Part shown: positions 31,451 to 40,066 of the stretch, in pieces
Numbering within the stretch: position 1 is the stretch's first letter
Layout: each line of letters starts with the position of its first letter
Assembly: GCF_009695905.1 (NCBI RefSeq)
Contig: NZ_VUNA01000006.1
Coordinates: 1 to 64,000, forward strand
Direction: 5' to 3'
Length of the DNA stretch: 64,000 nt
From: Mogibacterium kristiansenii
Lineage (GTDB): Bacteria; Bacillota; Clostridia; Peptostreptococcales; Anaerovoracaceae
Program-made: the position numbers and the translations under genes
Notes under the pieces: model-generated
Databases searched by the model: none
What the model saw: the letters and a program-made list of their open reading frames with translations, nothing else
Told to the model about the DNA's origin: nothing

Positions 31451-31473
31451 ATTATATATCTCCTAAAAATCTA

Positions 31474-32697
31474 TTACTTGTTGTTTTTCTGATCGACCAT
31501 CGCCTGTACGGTAATTGGCAGTCCGAACAGGTTGATGAATCCATTGGCATCGGTCTGGTCGTAATCCGACTCACCGAACGTTGCGATTTCCTCCGAATAG
31601 AGGGAATAATCACTCCAAAGTCCGGCCTTGATGATGTTGCCCTTGTACAGTTTCATGCGAACCTTACCGGTTACATTCTCCTGCGTCTTGTCCACAAAAG
31701 CAGACAGCGCCTCTCTCAGCGGAGTGTACCACTGACCGTTGTATACCACTTCGGCAAAGGTAATGGCCAATTTCTGTTTCTCGTGCAGAGTCATCTTGTC
31801 CAGCGTAGCGGATTCCAGATACTCGTGCGCTTTGTACAGAATGGTGCCTCCCGGTGTCTCATAGACGCCGCGGCACTTCATGCCCACCAGACGGTTCTCG
31901 ATAATGTCCAACAGACCGATACCATTCTTTCCGCCCAGCTCGTTCAGGGCTAAAATAATTTCCTTCGCGGTCATCTTCTCACCGTTCAATGCCACCGGTG
32001 TTCCCTGCTCAAAATCCAGTTCGATATAGGTTGGTTCGTCCGGTGCGTCGATTGGGGATACGCCCATTTCCAGAAATCCCTTCTCTTCGTATTTCGGCTC
32101 GTTCTCCACCTCTTCCAGATCCAGGCCTTCATGGCTCAGATGCCAGAGGTTCTTATCCTTAGAGTAGTTGGTCTCACGGTTAATCTTCAGCGGAACATTG
32201 TGTGCTTCCGCATAATCGATTTCCTCTTCACGGGACTTGATATCCCACTCACGCCACGGAGCGATGATCGGCATCTCCGGTGCGAAGTGCTTGATGGTCA
32301 GCTCGAAACGAACCTGATCGTTTCCCTTTCCGGTGCATCCGTGACAGATGGCATCGGCATTTTCCTTCTTCGCTACCTCTACCAGTCCCTTCGCGATGCA
32401 CGGTCTTGCGGTACTGGTTCCCAGCAGGTACTCTTCATAAATTGCACCGGCCTTCATGGTCGGGATGATGAAATCATCCACATATTCATCCGTCAGATCC
32501 AGAACGTACAGCTTGGATGCGCCGGTCTTAATGGCCTTCTCTTCCAGACCATCCAGCTCATCATCCTGTCCTACGTTGCCGGATACGGCAATGACTTCGC
32601 AGTTATTGTAGTTTTCCTTCAGCCACGGAATGATGATGGAGGTATCCAGACCTCCGGAATATGCAAGTACTACTTTTTTAATCTCTTCCTTTTTCAT
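31474..32697 (-). CDS. argG: argininosuccinate synthase ArgG
   Basis: The 407-residue enzyme joins citrulline and aspartate with ATP. The PP-loop [17 protein letters not shown] is near the N-terminus. [17 protein letters not shown] and the citrulline/aspartate-binding [18 protein letters not shown] follow. An AAAAGGAGTATTTGTT leader sets the ATG at 32697; an in-frame ATG 15 codons upstream falls in the promoter. First gene of argG-argH-argF, behind ARG-box-like sites. Confidence 0.96.
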   Translation of the reverse strand: MKKEEIKKVVLAYSGGLDTSIIIPWLKENYNNCEVIAVSGNVGQDDELDGLEEKAIKTGASKLYVLDLTDEYVDDFIIPTMKAGAIYEEYLLGTSTARPCIAKGLVEVAKKENADAICHGCTGKGNDQVRFELTIKHFAPEMPIIAPWREWDIKSREEEIDYAEAHNVPLKINRETNYSKDKNLWHLSHEGLDLEEVENEPKYEEKGFLEMGVSPIDAPDEPTYIELDFEQGTPVALNGEKMTAKEIILALNELGGKNGIGLLDIIENRLVGMKCRGVYETPGGTILYKAHEYLESATLDKMTLHEKQKLAITFAEVVYNGQWYTPLREALSAFVDKTQENVTGKVRMKLYKGNIIKAGLWSDYSLYSEEIATFGESDYDQTDANGFINLFGLPITVQAMVDQKNNK

Positions 32698-32733
32698 AAC
32701 AAATACTCCTTTTCTTTTTCGTTGATGTATTCT

Positions 32734-32773
32734 ATTATACATAATTATTCATACTTGTCAATAAAAATTCATG
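32734..32773 (-). promoter_or_regulatory. argG promoter with ARG-box-like operators
   Basis: On the minus strand TTGACA (32761-32756), 16 bases, TATAAT (32739-32734). The promoter is covered by TATGAATAATTATGTATA (32753-32736), a near-palindromic 18-mer like the ArgR/AhrC box. An adjoining CATGAATTTTTATTGACA (32773-32756) overlaps the -35. Repression by an arginine regulator is the likely logic; the regulator gene is not in the window. Confidence 0.65.
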
Positions 32774-32904
32774 AAAATATGGGTTGTATCAAAGTTTATG
32801 CACAAGTTATGCACAAAGTTCACTTCCAAGTAATTCTTCTAATTTCATCACAATTCCTTTCCAAGCACTGCCTTTGCGTGCTCTCCCCCGTAAGGTGGAT
32901 AGCT

Positions 32905-32955
32905 CAAAAAAAACAACAGAAAGGCGAGTCCTGCGACTCGCCTTTCTGTTGTTTA
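32905..32955 (-). terminator. strong terminator of iorAB
   Basis: AACAACAGAAAGGCGAGTC (32912-32930) is mirrored by GACTCGCCTTTCTGTTGTT (32935-32953) across CTGC, with a T-run on the minus strand. With the argG promoter it accounts for most of the 315-bp gap 32698-33012. Confidence 0.92.
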
Positions 32956-33012
32956 GAGGTAATCGGATTCATCTGGAGACTGCATCCCCATTCTTATTCC
33001 GCTCTTTCCCTA

Positions 33013-33591
33013 TTACTTAAAATCGTATCCGGCCTGGAAAGCCTTCTTGTTCAGTTCAACGAACTTCGGCTTCACATTCTTCTCAATGTGCTTCATCCAG
33101 TCTACATCGTCCAGTGTACCGATGGCCTTAACCAGTGCACCCAGCAGAACGACGTTCATTGCCTTCGGGTTGCCCAGCTCAGTAGCCATATCTCCGGCTT
33201 TCAGGGATACAACCTTAACCTTTGCTGCCAGGTCTTCGATAATTCCTTCCGGATACTCTGCCTGACCCTGGTTAACCGGTGCCGGGTTAATTACGAAATC
33301 GTTTACTACGATGGATCCGCCCTTCTTCAGGTATGGCAGCCATCTCAGAGCTTCCATGGTTTCGAATGCAACGATAACGTCTGCAGAACCCTTTCCAACG
33401 ATTGGAGAAAGAACCTTATCTCCATAACGTACCTGAGTACTTACACTTCCGCCACGCTGAGACATTCCGTGAATCTCACTCATCTTAACGTCATAACCAG
33501 CTTCCATAAGGCCGCTCGTGAGGATCTTGCTGGCGAGGATGGTTCCCTGTCCGCCGACACCTACGAGGAGTATATTCTTTACTTCGCTCAT
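33013..33591 (-). CDS. iorB: indolepyruvate:ferredoxin oxidoreductase beta subunit IorB
   Basis: The 192-residue gamma-type domain of 2-oxoacid:ferredoxin oxidoreductases begins with ILLVGVGGQGTILASKIL. It continues SEIHGMSQRGGSVSTQVRYG and DVIVAFETMEALR. With IorA it oxidatively decarboxylates aryl pyruvates from aromatic amino acids to aryl-acetyl-CoA and reduces ferredoxin. The ATG at 33591 overlaps the iorA stop by one base (TAATG), so the two are translated together. Confidence 0.93.
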   Translation of the reverse strand: MSEVKNILLVGVGGQGTILASKILTSGLMEAGYDVKMSEIHGMSQRGGSVSTQVRYGDKVLSPIVGKGSADVIVAFETMEALRWLPYLKKGGSIVVNDFVINPAPVNQGQAEYPEGIIEDLAAKVKVVSLKAGDMATELGNPKAMNVVLLGALVKAIGTLDDVDWMKHIEKNVKPKFVELNKKAFQAGYDFK

Positions 33592-35375
33592 TATCTTGTC
33601 ACCTCCGAAATTGCATTGAATGGGCATACCTGCTTGCAGATTGTGCAGCCGTTGCAGCTGGTCTTATCGATTTCTACCTTATCCTTGGTAGACATCAGAG
33701 CCGGGCATCCGGTCTTTACGCACATCTTGCAGTTCTTGCACTTATCCTGATCGATTTCACACTGATGTTTGTTCATGGTTGGGAATTCATCCAGATCCTG
33801 CTGGCTGAACTTCTTCAGAACGCACGGCCATCTTGTGATGATTACGCTTGGTTCGTCGGTAGCGATGCAAGCATCCAATGCCTTATCAACCTCTTCCAGA
33901 ATGTTCGGGTTAACAGTGTGGATATTCTCTTCCTTCATGCCGATAGCCTTCAGCAGAGCCGGAATATCTACTTCCGGTGCTTCCTTGCCCATCAGAGTGA
34001 ATCCGGAACCCGGGTTCTGCTGATGTCCGGTCATACCGGTGATTCTATTGTCCAGAATTACGCTGATGCTGTGACCCTGGTTGTAGATGGAATCCATGAT
34101 ACTGGTGATACCACTGTGGAAGAATGTGGAGTCACCCAGTACACCAACTGCCTTTGTCTCTGCACCAACCATCTTATATGCCTGGGATGCACCGTGAGCC
34201 ATAGACAGGCTGGCACCCATGCAGATTGCGGTATCCAGTGCGTTCAGAGGAGCGTTGGCACCCAGTGTGTAGCATCCGATATCTCCGTTAATCATGAGGT
34301 TCTTCTTCTTCTTGATTGCCTGGAAGAATCCTCTGTGCGGACATCCTGCACACAGTGATGGAGGTCTTACTACAGACTTCAGTTCGGATTCATAGGATTC
34401 CGGAACTTCACCGGTCAGTGCTTCTCTTACGATATCTGTGTTGAGTTCGTCGAAGGTCGGAATAACCGGCTTTCCAACGCACTCAATTCCGTGAATCTGG
34501 AGGAATTCCTGCAGATACGGATCCATTTCTTCAATAACATATACCTTCTCAACCTGTGCGCAGAAGTCTTCAATCAGCTTAGTTGGCAGCGGGAAGGTCA
34601 TACCCAGCTTCAGGTAAGATGCGTTCTCACCGAAGGTTTCCTTCGCATACTGATAGGAAATTCCGGATGTTACCACACCGATCTTCTTGTCATGCCATTC
34701 CGGCTGGTTGATTTCGCAAGTATTTGCATACTCTTCCATCATCTGCAGCTTTGTTTCCAGATTGACTCTCATCTTCTTTGCGTTTGCCGGTGCAGATACA
34801 TACTTTGTAATCTTCTTCTCATAAGGGATGTAGTCTGCCTCAACACGCTCACCCAGCTCAACGATTCCCTTGGAGTGACATACACGAGTTGTCACGTGGA
34901 ACAGAACCGGTGCATCGAACTTCTCGGACAGTGCGAACGCCATCTTCATGTAGTCCTTACATTCCTGGCTGGAAGACGGTTCCAGCATCAGCAGTCTTGC
35001 TGCCTTTGCATAGTTTCTGTTATCCTGCTCGTTCTGGGAACTGTGCTGTCCCGGATCGTCTGCAGAAATGATTACCAGACCACCGGTAACACCTGTGTAT
35101 GCTACGGTGAATACTGGGTCAGCTGCTACGTTCAGACCAACGTGCTTCATTGCACAGAAGGAACGAACACCGGCGATGGAAGCACCAATTGCTGCTTCTG
35201 CCGCAACCTTCTCGTTCGGAGCCCATTCCGAGTACACGTTTTCCTTGTACTGCGGCATGTTCTCGAGAATCTCTGTACTTGGAGTTCCTGGATAAGCAGA
35301 TGCGAATACGCAGCCACCTTCATAAGCTCCGCGGGCAATTGCCTCGTTACCCGACATAATTACTTTCTCGGCCAT
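33591..35375 (-). CDS. iorA: indolepyruvate:ferredoxin oxidoreductase alpha subunit IorA
   Basis: The 594-residue subunit has an N-terminal transketolase-like pyrimidine domain (GNEAIARGAYEGGCVFASAYPGTPS) and a central domain. The TPP-binding domain carries CAGCPHRGFF, NGDIGCYTLGANAP and GDSTFFHSGITS. A C-terminal ferredoxin domain holds two [4Fe-4S] sites (CKNCKMCVKTGCP and CNGCTICKQVCP). AGGAGGTAATTAG precedes the ATG. The pair supports fermentation of aromatic amino acids. A promoter with an adjoining palindrome and a YheO/DauR-like regulator gene lie upstream. Confidence 0.95.
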   Translation of the reverse strand: MAEKVIMSGNEAIARGAYEGGCVFASAYPGTPSTEILENMPQYKENVYSEWAPNEKVAAEAAIGASIAGVRSFCAMKHVGLNVAADPVFTVAYTGVTGGLVIISADDPGQHSSQNEQDNRNYAKAARLLMLEPSSSQECKDYMKMAFALSEKFDAPVLFHVTTRVCHSKGIVELGERVEADYIPYEKKITKYVSAPANAKKMRVNLETKLQMMEEYANTCEINQPEWHDKKIGVVTSGISYQYAKETFGENASYLKLGMTFPLPTKLIEDFCAQVEKVYVIEEMDPYLQEFLQIHGIECVGKPVIPTFDELNTDIVREALTGEVPESYESELKSVVRPPSLCAGCPHRGFFQAIKKKKNLMINGDIGCYTLGANAPLNALDTAICMGASLSMAHGASQAYKMVGAETKAVGVLGDSTFFHSGITSIMDSIYNQGHSISVILDNRITGMTGHQQNPGSGFTLMGKEAPEVDIPALLKAIGMKEENIHTVNPNILEEVDKALDACIATDEPSVIITRWPCVLKKFSQQDLDEFPTMNKHQCEIDQDKCKNCKMCVKTGCPALMSTKDKVEIDKTSCNGCTICKQVCPFNAISEVTR

Positions 35376-35402
35376 CTAATTACCTCCTAAATCAATTCAA
35401 AT

Positions 35403-35462
35403 AAATTTCAAATTGAAATTTCTTTACAACTCGATAATATCACCGCACTTGGCCGGGGTCAA
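35403..35462 (-). promoter_or_regulatory. iorA promoter and downstream palindromic operator
   Basis: On the minus strand TTGACC (35462-35457), 17 bases, TATTAT (35439-35434). Between the likely transcription start and the ribosome binding site is the 19-bp palindrome AAATTTCAA-A-TTGAAATTT (35403-35421), well placed for a repressor. Confidence 0.65.
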
Positions 35463-35542
35463 CTTTTTTTTGCGAATTTTTTACACATTTTAATTTTTTT
35501 ACATATCAACAAATTATCGTGAAAATCTTGTATAAAAATTCA

Positions 35543-35587
35543 AACAAAACACCCTCCTCCCCATACGTCTCGTGGCAAAGAGGGTGT
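35543..35587 (-). terminator. terminator of the second YheO-like gene
   Basis: ACACCCTC on the minus strand pairs with GAGGGTGT about 20 bases further on, followed by TTTTGTTTG. Confidence 0.6.
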
Positions 35588-35619
35588 CTATTGATTTTTT
35601 TCAATAAAACGATATTCGG

Positions 35620-36285
35620 TTATTTCAGCCTTAACGGTGTGCTGTCATCTTCCCCTTCATTTTTAATCTCCCGAAGGTAGTTGTACAGCGTGGTCTGAGA
35701 GATGGAAAGCGCCTTGCAAATGTACGGCGTCGTTGCTCGAACATCAAAGATTCCCTGACGCTTCAGTTCCTTGAGCAAGGTAATCTTTCCTTCCTTCGTA
35801 TCCAGATCTCCGGTCGTCATCTTCCAAATGGAATTCATAATCGCGTTCTGCGCCACGTTCTGAATAATATTTCCGCCGCTGTCCCCCGGAGAACATTCTT
35901 CATCCGTATTCACGTGAATCTTGTAGTTGATGTAATCCCGAAGCTCTTCCAGCTTGGAATCATCCTGGTTGATGCAGATCAGCACCGCCGGCTCCCCTTT
36001 TTCATCCCGGATGATGAAATGGGAGGACCGAAGGCGCTTTCCCTTCTCGGACATCGTACGATATGCAATCATATGTCCGTCATCGTCGGACTGACGCAAA
36101 ATCATTTTATAGATGGACTTATCCATGCGGGTCCCCACTTCCCGCCCGGTAATATTGCCATTGGCGATGAACACCATTTGCATCTCGTGAAGGTCATGTA
36201 CCGCTACTTCCGTGTCCCGGCCTTCCACCTTTGCGATGCCCTTTGCCACGCCAATCATAATTTTTATCAGCTCTTCCTGTTTCAT
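35620..36285 (-). CDS. YheO/DauR-like transcriptional regulator (second paralogue)
   Basis: The 221-residue protein is built like 27103-27774. The YheO PAS-like domain has AVHDLHEMQMVFIANGNITGREVG, split here as AVHDLHEMQMVFIANG and NITGREVG, then EKGKRLRSSHFIIRDEKGEP. The C-terminal DauR-type helix-turn-helix has KRQGIFDVRATTPYICKAL and ISQTTLYNYLREIKN. It lies upstream of iorAB in the same direction with its own terminator between, so it is a likely regulator of the 2-oxoacid oxidoreductase genes. This is inference from position. Confidence 0.88.
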   Translation of the reverse strand: MKQEELIKIMIGVAKGIAKVEGRDTEVAVHDLHEMQMVFIANGNITGREVGTRMDKSIYKMILRQSDDDGHMIAYRTMSEKGKRLRSSHFIIRDEKGEPAVLICINQDDSKLEELRDYINYKIHVNTDEECSPGDSGGNIIQNVAQNAIMNSIWKMTTGDLDTKEGKITLLKELKRQGIFDVRATTPYICKALSISQTTLYNYLREIKNEGEDDSTPLRLK

Positions 36286-36401
36286 ATCCTTCCTCTTTTC
36301 GTCTCTCTATCTGCCTTACGGTACAAGAAGCTCTTTCATCATTTGTAAGATATACTATCACACCGCGGCAAGGAGTTTCAATATGGGTTGTAATTTTTTT
36401 A

Positions 36402-36431
36402 CAAAAAAAAGTGCAGTTGCACCTGCACTTT
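36402..36431 (-). terminator. terminator of the two-helix membrane protein gene
   Basis: AAAGTGCAG (36408-36416) pairs with CTGCACTTT (36423-36431), with a run of T on the minus strand. Confidence 0.8.
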
Positions 36432-36454
36432 CGACTTCAATTCAGTTTCCGGAA

Positions 36455-36865
36455 CTAGTCCTCTTTCACCTTGTCCCACATGGTGGACATTCTCTGAATC
36501 TGCTTTTCGTCTGTTCCGTTTCGACGGAGCTGCTTCAAATACATTTCCTTCGGAACACCCATCTTCTTGTACGCACCCAGGTATTTCTTCATGTAATTGT
36601 TCATATACAGCATAAAGCCGCCCAGATACACGAATCCCAGAACTGCAACAATCAGGGAAGCCTTCCAGCCTACCAGGAATGCCAGAAGAATCACGGCAAC
36701 AACCCAGACAATGCCGGCTACACGGTTGAATTTGGACCATTTCTCCATATCCAACTGCTTCGGCATCTCTACGCCCTTTTCCTTCATCTGATTCTTATAC
36801 ATATTCTGCTGATAACCTTTTGACTGACGGTTAAACTGTGGTGGACGCTGTTTTCCTTTTCCCAT
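36455..36865 (-). CDS. two-helix membrane protein of unknown function
   Basis: The 136-residue product has a basic, Gln/Lys-rich N-terminal 45 residues (MGKGKQRPPQFNRQSKGYQQ). Two membrane helices (about 50-64 and 68-88) precede a charged cytoplasmic C-terminus with MGVPKEMYLKQLRRNGTDE. I do not recognise the family. It is transcribed alone between yitT and the second YheO-like regulator, with its own terminator. Confidence 0.7.
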   Translation of the reverse strand: MGKGKQRPPQFNRQSKGYQQNMYKNQMKEKGVEMPKQLDMEKWSKFNRVAGIVWVVAVILLAFLVGWKASLIVAVLGFVYLGGFMLYMNNYMKKYLGAYKKMGVPKEMYLKQLRRNGTDEKQIQRMSTMWDKVKED

Positions 36866-36945
36866 TCTTTCACTCCTTTAAATTAGTCACACTACATTAT
36901 ACAGGGAAATGAGCCATTTTCCAATGGTTTTTTGGCTTTTCTTTA

Positions 36946-37872
36946 TTAATTTTTTCCCTCATCTTCAATCACCTTGATACCTTCGCGGCGCTGCGATACG
37001 ATTGGCACGTACTCTTCGTCGCCGAACATGGTGGTAAAACCGTTTCCGTTAATTTCACTGACATTGGAAATGGTAATAAACGCCGTCGGATCGATGTTCA
37101 GAACCGCTCTCTTCACGCGGTTCAGGTTGCGGCTGCTGATGACGCTGGAAATCACTTCGAAATCTTCCTGAATGTATCCGCCCTTTGCCGGGAAAATAGT
37201 AGTGCCGTATCCCAGTTCCAGCAGTTTCTCGTTGATGGATCGGCTCTTTTCCTTACTGAAAATCATGGTCTGTACGCCACCCTGGTTCATTACCAGAATG
37301 TAGTTCAAAACCACACTGTAAATCAGCGTATAGAAGATTCCCAGAATAATTCCGTTGGTGTTGGTCATCGGAATCTGGATGATAAAAATACATACGTCCA
37401 GTGCAGACATGACCGGCGCTACCTTCCAGCCAAATTTTCGGTTTAAAATAATCGGCGGTACGTCCACACCACCGGTGGAACCACCCATACGAATTACCAT
37501 ACCAATTCCCACACCATCCATGATGCCGGCACAGATTGCCGCCATCAGCGGATCGTCTACCAGATGCTGCAGCGCATCGATGTTCTGAAACAATCCGAGG
37601 AAGAACGGAAACAGGAATGTTCCGGCCACAATTGTAGCGGCAAATTTTTTTCCCAGAAGAATCCATCCGATTACGAATAACCCAATATTAATTGCATATA
37701 CGGTAGGGGTCACACCGAATCCAAAGAAGTGGTTCGCACTTCTTCCAACACCGGTCACCCCTGCAACTACCATGTCATAAGGAAGCGCAAAGCATGCCAT
37801 AGCACAAGCGCTCATCGCATTTCCAAGAACGAGTTGCACCAGATCTGTTACAGTTTTCATTGTTTTACTCAT
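36946..37872 (-). CDS. yitT: YitT family membrane protein (DUF161 + DUF2179)
   Basis: The 308-residue protein has five or six membrane helices in the DUF161 repeats. The repeats are seen in LGNAMSACAMACFALPYDMVV, quoted as LGNAMSACAMACFALP and YDMVVAGVTG, and in MDGVGIGMVIRMGGSTGGVD. A C-terminal cytosolic DUF2179 domain contains LLELGYGTTIFPAKGGY. The family is common in Firmicutes; transport function is proposed but substrates are largely unknown. GGAAGGAGG sets the ATG at 37872. A terminator-like hairpin sits directly upstream in the leader, suggesting attenuation. Confidence 0.88.
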   Translation of the reverse strand: MSKTMKTVTDLVQLVLGNAMSACAMACFALPYDMVVAGVTGVGRSANHFFGFGVTPTVYAINIGLFVIGWILLGKKFAATIVAGTFLFPFFLGLFQNIDALQHLVDDPLMAAICAGIMDGVGIGMVIRMGGSTGGVDVPPIILNRKFGWKVAPVMSALDVCIFIIQIPMTNTNGIILGIFYTLIYSVVLNYILVMNQGGVQTMIFSKEKSRSINEKLLELGYGTTIFPAKGGYIQEDFEVISSVISSRNLNRVKRAVLNIDPTAFITISNVSEINGNGFTTMFGDEEYVPIVSQRREGIKVIEDEGKN

Positions 37873-37889
37873 CGCATTTCCTCCTTCCA

Positions 37890-37919
37890 ATAAAAAACAC
37901 CCGACATGTCGTCCGGTGT
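37890..37919 (-). promoter_or_regulatory. terminator-like hairpin in the yitT leader
   Basis: On the minus strand ACACCGGAC pairs with GTCGGGTGT around a central GACATGTC, followed by a run of T (GTGTTTTTTATT) and then the ribosome binding site. The position between promoter and start suggests transcription attenuation. Confidence 0.5.
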
Positions 37920-37995
37920 AGAAAAAACAATCTTGCCCGACAAGTATAACGCAAAAAGCCGTGTAAGTCAAGCATATTCCACTTTTTTTGCACTC

Positions 37996-38024
37996 TTGAA
38001 AATACACTGCACGGGAAATATAAT
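37996..38024 (+). promoter_or_regulatory. promoter of pepT
   Basis: TTGAAA (37996-38001), 17 bases, TATAAT (38019-38024), about 40 bases upstream of the ATG. Confidence 0.75.
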
Positions 38025-38065
38025 AAGAGATAGTTGTTTATGTTCATTAAGGAGGAACTATAGAA

Positions 38066-39283
38066 ATGAAAGCTTACGAAAGATTTCTTAAGTACGTTAC
38101 CGTGCGCACACCAAGTGACGAAAACAGCAGCACCATCCCATCCTCTTCTTGCCAGTTCAACCTGGCCCACGTTCTGGTGGACGAGATGAAAGCCATCGGC
38201 ATTGAGGATGCTGAGGTTGACGATCAGTGCTATGTATACGGTCACATTCCGGCAACTCCGGGATATGAGAACTGCACCGCCATTGGTTTTATCGCTCACA
38301 TGGATACGGTTGCGGACTTCTGCGATCACGATATCGTACCGGTAGTGCATGAAAACTACGACGGAGAGGCATTGGCACTGGGCGACAGCGGTCTGACCCT
38401 TTCCCCGGAAATGTTCCCGCACCTTCGGACACTGAAGGGCCGCACCCTCATCACCTCGGACGGAACCACCATCCTGGGCGCCGATGACAAAGCGGGAATC
38501 GCCGAAATTCTCACCGCAGTGGAAGATCTTTCAGACATCCCTCACGGACCGATCAGCGTTGCTTTTACCCCGGACGAAGAGATCGGCACCGGCGCATCTC
38601 ACTTCGATGTAAAGAGATTTGGTGCGACCTACGCGTACACCTTGGACGGTGATACGGAAGGCGAAATTCAGTTTGAGACATTCAACGCCGCTCAGGCAAA
38701 ATTAACATTCCACGGCACCAACGTGCACCCGGGTTCCGCAAAGAACATCATGGTAAATGCGGCACTGGTAGCGATGGAATACGATTCTCTGCTTCCGGCT
38801 GCAGAACGTCCGGAAAGAACCGAGGACTATGAAGGCTTCTATCACCTGACCCACATGGAAGGCAGCGTTTCCGATGCCTCCCTCACCTACATTCTCCGGG
38901 ATCACGATGCCCATGTTTTCGACAACCGCCAGAAGACCATGCGTCAGGCAGCGAAGTTCATCAATGAACGGTATGGTGCCGGAACTGTGGAACTGGACAT
39001 TCGGGTTCAGTATCGGAACATGGCAGAAGTTATCGAGAAGTGCCCAATCATCGTAGAAAATGCGAAGAAGGCGTGCAAAGCAGCCGGTGTAGAAGAGCTG
39101 ATTCTTCCGGTCCGCGGCGGCACTGACGGAAGCACCTTGAGCTTCATGGGTCTGCCTTGCCCGAACCTGGGAACCGGCGGACACGCATACCACGGTCCTT
39201 ACGAGCACATCACTTTGGAAGGAATGGATCAGTCCATTCAGGTCATCCGGGAATTGATTCGCATCTTCGGAGAACAGGAATAA
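38066..39283 (+). CDS. pepT: peptidase T (tripeptide aminopeptidase)
   Basis: The 405-residue M20B metallopeptidase releases N-terminal residues from tripeptides in the cytosol. Metal-site regions are IGFIAHMDTVAD (His, Asp), GADDKAGIAEIL (bridging Asp), FTPDEEIGTGASHFD (catalytic Glu), TLDGDTEGE and a C-terminal NLGTGGHAYHGPYE. The dimerisation lid domain carries FHGTNVHPGSAKN. The strong promoter and AAGGAGGAACT ribosome binding site suggest high expression, in keeping with peptide metabolism. The HAD gene follows after 4 bases. Confidence 0.95.
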   Translation: MKAYERFLKYVTVRTPSDENSSTIPSSSCQFNLAHVLVDEMKAIGIEDAEVDDQCYVYGHIPATPGYENCTAIGFIAHMDTVADFCDHDIVPVVHENYDGEALALGDSGLTLSPEMFPHLRTLKGRTLITSDGTTILGADDKAGIAEILTAVEDLSDIPHGPISVAFTPDEEIGTGASHFDVKRFGATYAYTLDGDTEGEIQFETFNAAQAKLTFHGTNVHPGSAKNIMVNAALVAMEYDSLLPAAERPERTEDYEGFYHLTHMEGSVSDASLTYILRDHDAHVFDNRQKTMRQAAKFINERYGAGTVELDIRVQYRNMAEVIEKCPIIVENAKKACKAAGVEELILPVRGGTDGSTLSFMGLPCPNLGTGGHAYHGPYEHITLEGMDQSIQVIRELIRIFGEQE

Positions 39284-39287
39284 TCCG

Positions 39288-39851
39288 ATGACCGCACTTC
39301 ATATCTTTGATTGTGACGGTACGCTGCTGGATTCCATGCGAATGTGGGACAACATCAGCAGCGATTATCTCCGAAGTCTGGGCATTCAGCCGCCGGCGGA
39401 TCTGGCGGAAATTCTGGATCCCCTCACCTTCCCGGAGAGCGTCCGGTACTTGGTAAATCACTTTGACCTGGATGACTACGAAAACACCTCCCGGGGACTG
39501 ATGGACCGGGTACTGTGGCACTACGAGAACGACCTGGAGCTGTTTCCGGGAATTCAGGAGGAGTTGGAAACGGTGTCCCGAACGGGAGAGCCGATGATTA
39601 TCCTTACCAATTCCCCTCGGGAGTTCGTGGAAGCCGGACTTCGGCGAACCGGAATCCGGCACTATTTCAGTCGGCTCTTTGTATCCCAGGAACTGGGCAT
39701 CTCCAAGGACGATCCGGAAATTTTTCGGGTGGTATGCCGGGAAATGAGCGTTCCTCCGGAAGACGCGCTGGTCTATGAGGATTCCGCCTTTGCCATTCAG
39801 GCAGCGCGGGAAGCCGGGTGCCGCGTAAAGGAATACGATCGGTATCGTTAA
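39288..39851 (+). CDS. HAD-family phosphatase (PGMB/YjjG-like)
   Basis: The 187-residue hydrolase has motif I IFDCDGTLLDS at residues 6-16, a four-helix cap (about 20-85), motif II in MIILTNSPREF, motif III Lys in SRLFVSQELGISKDDPE and motif IV in VYEDSAFAIQAAREAG. It dephosphorylates a small phosphate ester that cannot be named from sequence. It is 4 bases downstream of pepT and co-transcribed, and it ends just before the TPP riboswitch promoter. Confidence 0.85.
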   Translation: MTALHIFDCDGTLLDSMRMWDNISSDYLRSLGIQPPADLAEILDPLTFPESVRYLVNHFDLDDYENTSRGLMDRVLWHYENDLELFPGIQEELETVSRTGEPMIILTNSPREFVEAGLRRTGIRHYFSRLFVSQELGISKDDPEIFRVVCREMSVPPEDALVYEDSAFAIQAAREAGCRVKEYDRYR

Positions 39852-39853
39852 CC

Positions 39854-39881
39854 TTGCTTTTTAGCTTCCGGAGAGTATAAT
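39854..39881 (+). promoter_or_regulatory. promoter of the thiamine operon
   Basis: TTGCTT (39854-39859), 16 bases, TATAAT (39876-39881), just ahead of the riboswitch. Confidence 0.65.
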
Positions 39882-39903
39882 GAGAGAGGAATAACCGAAT
39901 ATC

Positions 39904-39990
39904 GAACGACGGGGAGCCCAATCCGGGCTGAGAGTAAGGAACGACTTAGACCCTTGACCTGATTTGGGTAATGCCAACGGAGGGAAATGG
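39904..39990 (+). ncRNA. TPP riboswitch (THI element)
   Basis: The conserved THI-box sequence is present in order: GGGGAGCCC, GGGCTGAGAG, GACCCTTGACCTGAT, GGGTAATGCCA and GGAGGGAA. It senses thiamine pyrophosphate. The terminator that follows (39999-40035) is the probable expression platform, turning off thiM-thiE-thiD-cytX when TPP is plentiful. Confidence 0.97.
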
Positions 39991-39998
39991 ATTTGGAA

Positions 39999-40035
39999 GG
40001 CTGCGTCAAATTATGGCGCAGCCTTTTGTGTTTTA
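39999..40035 (+). terminator. riboswitch-controlled terminator
   Basis: GGCTGCG (39999-40005) pairs with CGCAGCC (40017-40023), followed by TTTTGTGTTTT. Confidence 0.88.
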
Positions 40036-40066
40036 TTCGGTCGTTCATCATGAAAGGAGAAATAAA

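Noticed and set aside
32131-33750. 539-codon plus-strand open frame across argG, the intergenic gap and iorB
   Set aside because: It runs antisense through two recognised genes and through a promoter and a terminator, so it is not coding.
39971-40066. In-frame upstream start for thiM inside the TPP riboswitch
   Set aside because: The sequence is riboswitch and terminator, and the ATG at 40067 has a proper ribosome binding site and matches the family start.
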